Positions 43,001 through 52,000 of a DNA stretch of 64,000 nt are shown here, piece by piece. Origin of the DNA: Bombyx mori. Lineage: Eukaryota > Arthropoda > Insecta > Lepidoptera > Bombycidae. The notes beneath the pieces were generated by a model, which saw only the letters and a program-made list of their open reading frames with translations, made no database searches and had not been told where the DNA came from. The position numbers were made by a program, and so were the translations under genes. The stretch's first letter is position 1; every line of letters begins with the position of its first letter. The DNA lies in the NCBI RefSeq assembly GCF_030269925.1, contig NC_085130.1, positions 5,654,501 through 5,718,500 on the forward strand, given 5' to 3'.

Positions 43001-46000
43001 AATTTTATGTCGCAACTAAGCACCGGAGTCTGACATAACCCGGTCCGTTACCCCCCTCAACCAGGACTCCGTAAATGGATTCTTTGGCGTTAAAAAAAAA
43101 AAACAAAAAAAGGGTCGTGTTACTAGCCCTTGTGGACTAGTCAGAAAGCCAAACCACTGGTAAACTAGATTAATCGGTACATACACATTGATAATAAAGT
43201 ATTTCAATATGTAGGTATCCAACTGAATATACTTTGTAAATGCGTCTTCAAATGGACTAATAAAAAAGTAAAACAGACTTTATCACAACTATGCCTAAAG
43301 TATGTTTTTGGAGTTTACTCCTTTAGAATCGATTTACATATATAGGCCCGGGGTATGAAAATTATGGGGACCAAAATCGTACTAGCATGTCACACGAAAT
43401 GCGTTATGCGCATTTCGTGTGACATGCTAGTACATGCGCCGGCAGTCCGCCACAAAGCCTCGTACTGATCGCGCGTTTCTCTCATTATTGTATTTTCATA
43501 TATTTGTTAGTCGTTTGTTTTGTGTCTCGTTAATTTGTTAATAATCTGTAGTGTATCGTGTTGTCGTAATATAGAACTATTTCTCGTATTGTTTCGTTTA
43601 ATTTTTTATATCCAGTAAACTCCAGTCGTGCGTCGGAGCGGACACACACACTTTTTTTTATTTTGTCACCTAGGAACCTATGTAACCATTCCATATTCAC
43701 GTATTCTGTATTGACAGCACATTTACTAATTACTAGTGGTCCTGCAGTAGTCGAAATTCGACTATAATTAATTGAAATAATAAGCTTGAACATTATTATG
43801 GTTCTATTGTTAAAGACTATTATACTTCTACTAGCTGACCCGGCAAACGTTGTGTTGCCTTAAATAAGATTTCTAGGGAAATTCTACTGTAGAAAAAAAA
43901 CCTCATTTAACCACATAATACCTCATTATAAACAAAAAAAAAATATCCAAAAAATAAAAATAAAAATAAATGTTTGGGGTGGACAACCCTTTTCACTTAG
44001 GGGTATGAAAAATAGATAGTAGCCGATTCTCAGACCTACTGAACATACTATTGATACACAAATAAAACCAAAAAAACATAGCTGAAAAATGTATAGTATT
44101 GTATAGCTCTCAAATATATTAAGTGTATAATCTATGATGTATAGTGAGTAAGTAAGACAGGAGACCGGCTTCATCTTCATCCTGGCGACACCTGGCGGGG
44201 ATAGCTGATCGATTGATAGTTGATCAGTAGTCGACCGGCGAGGGCGGGAGATCAAATTCAATTTAAAAAACATTAATTAAAGGAACTTGAAATTATAAAC
44301 TCTGAATAAGAATTTATCATACTACAATTATAATATTTGATTGCCATCTTGCAACCTTATTGCGGATCAGTGCATAGAATAAAAAAAATATTAATCGGGA
44401 TGGAAAAATAGGGGTTGATCGTATAAGAGTGAAAATTGAGAGTAATATGATTTTTTTAATTTTAAGTCATGACAAAACAAAATAAAAAATTTGCCAAAAA
44501 AAATTAAGTTTATAATTAGCAAATAAAAAATAAGGGTTGATCGTAGAGGGGTGAAAATTTAGGGTTGTATGTATTTTTGTATGTTGTATCATAAAAAAAT
44601 AGAAATTAAAATTTTTGTCTAAAAATTAAAAAAAAAAATTTAGGGGTGGACTACCCCTAACATTTAGGGGGATGAAAAATAGATGTTGGCCGATTCTCAT
44701 AGATACCGGATAAGCACAAAAAATTTCATCAAAATCGGTCAAGCCGTTTCGGAGGAGTATGGCAACGAAAACTGTGACACGAGAATTTTATATATTAGAT
44801 AATCACAGATTTGGCCAAGACTAGACTATAGACAAATAATATTAAACATAAACAATATTAACCTATTCTAAATTTGACTACAGATTTGAAGCAATAACAA
44901 AAGTTTGACAATAAACAAAGAGTATTTATGTATGTGTGTCAAATACATGGTATGTAGTGTGTGCAATATTTTTTTTATTTATTTAATGTATTTTTATACG
45001 CAATTTAAAAAAAATATTAGCACTCTGCACTTCTTCTCTATATTCTCTATAAGTGTGGAAAATTTCATACTCCTCCGTCCGCGCAATTTTCGTAAAAAGG
45101 GATACAAAGTTTTTGCTTCACGTATTAATATATAGAAAAAGAGTTTATAAGACTCCACATAATTCTTACCTCTGTAGATTGTCGATCTGTCGCTTGAAGC
45201 CGTCAAGGCAAGTCGAGTCGACAAGTCCAGAGGCCAACTTACGTTTGTTCTCATTGTTTTCATCCTAATAATAAAACGGAAACGTAATATAGTGGTAATG
45301 TAAATTAGCAATAGGTTCCTTAAATCGCAAAACCGATCTTTTATTTTTTAAATTGTTAAGTGGCATCAAGCAGCGTCTATTTGCTATAGTACAGTCTCGA
45401 ATGGTGGATTTCTTCGGACACGTATCGCGACGAGATGGCCGGTCCATAGAACGCCTCGCTGTACAGGGAAGCGTTGATGGTACAAGACCGCGCGGGATGC
45501 CACCAATGCGGTGGATCGACCAAATTAAAACCGCAGTGGGAGGTCCCCTAAATGAGTGCAGTAGAATGGCCTCGAGCAGGGAGAGATGGCGCGACGTCGT
45601 AAGACGCATCAAGTTTGCCCCTTCCAATAATACTACATGACGATCACGACCACTCTGTCAAGAGTGACACGATTGAGAAGAAAAGTGGTTATTGGAGCAT
45701 CTACAACGTAAATGCGCGACCCACCTTGTGATATAAGTTCTAAAGTCTCAGTATAGTTACAACGGCTGCCCCACCCTTCAAACCGAAACGCATTACTGCT
45801 GGACGGCAGAAATTAGCAGGTGGTAGTATCTACCCGTGTGGACTCAGAAGACGTCCTGTCACCAGTAGAACTGGCATGATGCTGGTTACAAATTACAAAA
45901 TAAAGAACAAAATAAAGACCAGACTTTTTAAACTAAAAAAAAGAAAAATATGGTATTTGTTTTCGTAACAGTACTATTAGATTCTTTGGTCTACATAATT

Positions 46001-49000
46001 CGTGTGCACATTTACTAATTACATTCCCTATTCGCTTTTGAAACAAACTGTGGTCTCTACTGCTTATTATGCCTTGATAGGCCCTACCAGGGCCCCGAAA
46101 CTGCCATACTTTAAGACAAGTATTTTTTCGGTATGGAAACTAGCGACATCTTGTAGCAGCTGCCCCTAAACTTATATGTTGCTAAAGTTAAGGCATTTAA
46201 TGATGGTACAACGAAACAGAAAATAAACATTAATAAATCATACAACTCTTTATTTGTTATAGACAAATTGATTAAATTTTATCAATCTGTGGTTTCTGAA
46301 GATTTACAAAATAATTCCTAAAAAAATATAGGATAGGTAATATGTTACTGCCATCTACAGGAGCAATGAGAAACTAATCGAACCAAAGCCATCTAGTGGT
46401 CGACGCCCGTAAACATTTTTGTTGAGTGCTTGAGTTGCTTCTATAACTAATTTATGGGCATTATCTATGGGCCCTACTGAAGGTAAGAGGTTATCGTGGT
46501 CTGTAGCCATCAACAACGCCATAGACACAGCTAAGTCGCTGTCTCCAATACCACTGAATTACGAACTGTAATTGTAAAGAGCTTTTTGCACTTACCTGCA
46601 GCTTCTTCAAGTCGATCTTGGACTGAGTTAGTTGAGCTTCCAGTTCTGCGATGCGGGACTCGAAGACGATGTTGGGACCTTCAAGTCTCGTACCACGGGC
46701 TTTAGACGTCTTCCGAGCTTTCGATGGGCTTGTCTTAAGGTACGAAGAAAATCACTTTTGAATCGATATAACTTTTTTTCTAAGTTAACTAATTGATTTT
46801 GATAATTTTTATTTGAAAACTAGCTGAGCCGGCAGGCAGATTTCGTAGTGCCTCAATCGATAAATAAAAGACCTAAACTTTTTTATAAAATAAACATAAA
46901 GCAAACAAAGGGAATCCGTCCGACGGGGGACACATGAAAGGGAAAACAAAATTGTTATTTTGTATTTAATTCCAGACCAAAATTAGCCAAATCGGTCCAG
47001 CCGTTCTCGAGTTTTAGCGAGACTAACGAACAGCAATTCATTTTTATATATTTCAAAACTAGAACTTCTCCTAAGGTTCAATGGAATTTTATCAACCATA
47101 TCTGATGTCTGACCAGTAGTTTTTGAACGCAAAGTCGCGCTGTCGTCCTATGAATATATTTTTTGATCCCCGGATTCACTCTTGATTCTTTCAGACCCTT
47201 CAAGCACTGACGAATCTAACGAAGAGTTAGACGAGCGAACTAACTCAAAGAAAGTTACTAAGACTCTCGCCAGATCTTCTCAGTGAGTCGCGATTCCGAT
47301 CCGGTCGTAGATTCAGCGAAGCACTGCTCTTCCTGAGGCTATCCAAACTATTTTTTTTTATTTTTTTTCCCTACCTATGCTGATAGCCTTGAGTGTGGAG
47401 GAGTGAGGAGTGTTGCTAATACTGGCCCTAGCAAGAACAGTGCTTCGCAGAATCTACCACCGGATCGGAAACGCGACCCACTGAGAAGATCCGACGAGAA
47501 ACTCAGTGGGCTGTGTCTGTGGGTTAGTCGTCGGGCCCTTCGTCGAAAGCGACGGGTTCGACGAGGACGGTGACCGGTGCTTGAGGTACCTAAAAGCATT
47601 GTCAATGGATCGGGAGGATCCGTAATGATGTGTTTAGGGTGGCCAAATATCTACTCATCGTCATCATCACTAGCACCACATACCTTATTGTCACTGTCGA
47701 GACCGGTGCTGTCGTCGACGTCATCAGTTTCGGAGCCATTGTACGAATGGAACATTCTAGAAATCAACTTGTTCTTCTGGGCTTCGTGCAGATGCTCGTT
47801 CTCCGAGATCACTTCCTTCACTTTACCGAGTAGATTGTTCAATTCGTCCTGGTAAAGATTTTAATGGATCGTTCCAGAAATAGTGCAGTTTTACCATAAC
47901 AAAGTTAACCAACCAACCAAACATTTATAAGACCTTAATGCTTTTTATATGCAACATAATTGAGACTTGCATCTCACGTATTTAAGTTAATATCGGCCTT
48001 TGCGTCTGAGTCTGAGGGAACTTGCTGCCACTGATCATAGCAAGAGCAGTCCTTCATCGAATCTACCGATAGATTCATAATCGTAACCCACTGAGAAGGT
48101 CTGGCGAGAAACTTATGGGATGTGTCTATAGGTTAGTTAAATATATTATTTATTGCTGACATGGATGGACGAGCGCACGGCCAACCTGGTGTTAAGTGGT
48201 TTTCGGAGCCTATACACATCTACAACATAAATGCCGTCACACACCTTGAGATATGAGTTCTAAGGTCTCAGTATAGTGCAACGGCTGCCCCGCCTATCGA
48301 GGCGAAACGCATTACTGCTTTAGGGCAGAAATAGGTAGTGCGGTGGTACCTACCCGTCCGGACTCACAAGAGGTCCTACCACCAGTGTAATAAAATTTAA
48401 TTCAAAGTCAATCGTGAACATTTTTTAAGTACGTATTTCATTAGAAAAATTAGTACCCGCCTGCGGGATTCGAACACCCGTTGCATCGCTACATATGAAT
48501 GCACCGGAAGTCTTATCCTTTAGGCCACGACGATTGCACGGCGGACTGTTAGTCGAGATAGTGAAAAACCAGTAAGGAGTTTATTGACTTAGGACTTAAG
48601 TATTTAGACGTACCCTGCAATACTGACTCTCCCTTTCTAATTGCTCGATGTACTCTTCCTGTTTATGTATGAAATTGATGACGTCAGGGTTCGCGGTCGA
48701 CGAATCTCCAGCCCCAGCCGACGTAGGAACTGGTGGTCATATTGTATACTGAATTCTATGTGATCGCAACAAAGTGAGGCAGAAAGTGTGGTCATGCGTT
48801 GGTCCAATTCTAGGATAATCGTGTTTGTAAGCGATTACCTGAATACCTTTTTTATTTGAGACTAGCTGACGCGGCAGACTTCGTAGTGCCTCAATCGATA
48901 AATTAAAGACCTAAACTTTTGTATTAAATAAACTTAAAACAAACAAAAGGAATCTGTCCGACGGGGGACGCATCAAAGGAAAAACAAAATTTTGTTATTT

Positions 49001-52000
49001 TTATTTAATTCCGAGCATTTTCATATTTATCTAATCCTTTTAAACCTTCTCTGGAGTTCCACAAATAGTTCAAGACCAAAATGAGCCAAATCGGTCCAGC
49101 TGTTCTCGAGTTTTAGCGAGACTAACGAACAGCAATTCATTTTTATATATACCTATAGATAACAACAAACAATCGATTTACAGGTACACTGTGCTCAGTG
49201 CGAGTTTTTTAACGTTCTCGATAGCGAAAAAGTTAACTTTAATTTGTATGGAGTTGAAACGTTTGCCTACGTTTGTCACTAGAGGCGCTGTTCCAACTAC
49301 ATACAAATTTGAGTTAACTTTTTCGCTATCGAGAACGTTAAAATACCCGCACTAAGCATACAGAGATTCCACCATCCTGCCACGAAATAGGATAACCCAT
49401 TCTTTTTTTATTTTTTATTGCTTAGATGGGTGGACGAGCTGGTGGTTACTGGAGCCCATAGACATCTACGACGTAAATGCGCCACCCACCTTGAGATATA
49501 AGTTCTAAGGTCTCAAGTATAGTTACAAGTATAGTTGCCCCACCCTTCAAACCGAAACGCAACCACCAATGGAAGAAAGAAGAAGAAAGCTGGTGAAAAC
49601 CAGAAACAAATATTGCCTGATGGTAGAGCGTAACGGAAGCTCGCATGGCTAGGTACCTTCGTCCCGCCTATTTTTGCTGTGAAGCAGTCATGATTGCGGT
49701 TAGACGGTATAGAAGTCATGCAATACAATGCGACTTAGACCTCACGTTTCAAAGCGGGTTGTAGCATTCGCATTGATGTCTATAGGTTCTGCCACTGAAC
49801 ATCGTGTGGCCCGTTAGTTCGTTGACCTAACTATACAATAAGATAGATGAAGTTCACCACGACACGAATTGAATCAGGTCGAACCAATGTCATGTAACGG
49901 CATTGCTGCTCTTTAAGCCAAAAGATGTGAAATTTTGCTGCTGAAATAAAAAAAATTACCACAGTCCCCCCACCCCACAATCCCCCATACCACAATCCTC
50001 CCCACCCCACAATACCCCATACCACAATCCTTCTCACCCCACAATACCCCATACCAAAATCCTCCCCACCCCACAATACCTCCACTACGAGTAAAATGGA
50101 CTCACGATTTCACAAGCTACTTTTGCTAATCGGTCAATAGTGCGATCCCACCCCCAAAAGTGCCAACAAAACCACGCTTACCATTGACAGGTTCGGGCGT
50201 GTAGTTCTTCAAGCTGTCGGCATAAAGAGTGGCATACTTGGCGGTAAGTCTCGGCTTCGGCTTGAAGTCGCCGACGGCGTTGTACGAACTAGAATATTTC
50301 TTGTCCAGATCCCCATCGGATTCGTCGAGATTCTTTATCGAAGCAGAACCTCCGTAACTGCGAGCCTAAATTTTCACGAAGAAATTTTAATAATTCCTAA
50401 GTACATAAACTGTTTTCTTTGCGATTTAATTTATCTTATCTTATATCTTTAAACGAGCAATTCTGAATCTCGGAAACGGCTCCAACGATTTTCATAAAAA
50501 TTTAGTATACAGGGGATTTCGGGGGCGATAAATCGATCTAGCTACGATTTATTTTCAGAAAATGTTGTGTTATTCGTGCTTTCAATAATCAACTTTATCG
50601 ATAATTTTGATTTTTTTCTTTAAGTAACCAGTTCATCGTTTTTTATTATTCTGTCGGTAAGATCGAAAAATATTATTCATATTTCATCATTTTATCATTA
50701 TGTAATTCGTGTTTAAATATTTCTAAAAAACACAATTTATAAAAAAAAAATACCGGTCATTATCTAGTTGATGTATTTAAACCAATATAATCTGAGGAAA
50801 AACAATTTACTTCCGCTAGCTTTATTATCCGTGCTTAGTTCAAAATTATAAACGCTAAAGGATATATCTTCGCTTCTCTTCTCAAATATTATCAGTGTTT
50901 ATTGTGGTAGAGATTTTTTGTTGTTTATTTCTTTTATTTGCATTGCTATTAAAAATTATTAAATTTTTTAAATGATAAAGAACCTTTGTATTTGTATGTT
51001 CGGATGATCGTGAAACATGAATTAGGGATTTCTAGTTCCGTATTAAAATAAATAATTTTAAGCAAACTGATGTTTGAGAGTATAAAATAGATTATAAAAG
51101 TTACAAAATTCAAAGAGTAGTTTTTGTTTTTTTAATAATTCTTTATTATTGAAAAATAGTTTTTACGGGATCACGTATCGCGCTAAAATGTTAGAATACG
51201 AATTACAATTGTTTTATTCTATTAATCTTCCCAATTCTCCGCACTGAAGCAACATGATACTGACTAAATGAAAAACAACAATGAAATCTATACTATTATA
51301 ATATATAAATCTACAGTGGTTTTAACGGATGTTCCATTATAACTACTGAACCATGCATCCGATCGACTTGAAACTTGGTATCCATGTAGAAAATACACGT
51401 ACTTAATGGATAGGCTTATATTTATATGAGTGTTGGAGACTCCCTAAATAATTAATAATAATGACAATAAATAATATTGTTAATATTAATACGTGAAGCA
51501 AAAACTTTGTATCCCTTTTTACGAAAATTGCGCGGACGGAAGAGTATGAAATTTCTCACACTTATAGAGAATATAGAGAAGAAGTGCACAATGATAATAT
51601 TATTTTAAAATAATGCATAAAAGATACATTAAATCAATAAAGAAAACATTACACACACTACATATCATGTATTTGACGCACACACGCATGCATACTATTT
51701 ATTGTCAAACTTTTGTTCTTGACGTCTGTGGTCAAATTGAGAATAGATTAAATATTGTTTGTCTTTGTTAATATTTTTTATAATGTAGTCTTGGCGAAAT
51801 TTGTGATTATAGAAGTATAAAATACAATCATAATAGTGTACAAACTTACAATTCGAATTAATTATAGTCGAATTTCGACTACTGCGGGACCACTAGTAAG
51901 TATATCATAAATATATAAACTCACAGAAGGCGCGTAGTTTCCCGATAAGAAGTATCTCAGCTTCGAAACAGCCTCCTTGTAAGCCAGCTCCGTATAATCC

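Noticed and set aside
48465..48535. A tRNA gene on the minus strand
   Set aside because: It is the tRNA-like head of a SINE; similar heads occur at 3957, 26235 and 54655.
49831..50085. An 84-codon Gly/Trp-rich minus-strand frame
   Set aside because: It is a translation of the 32-bp minisatellite in an intron.
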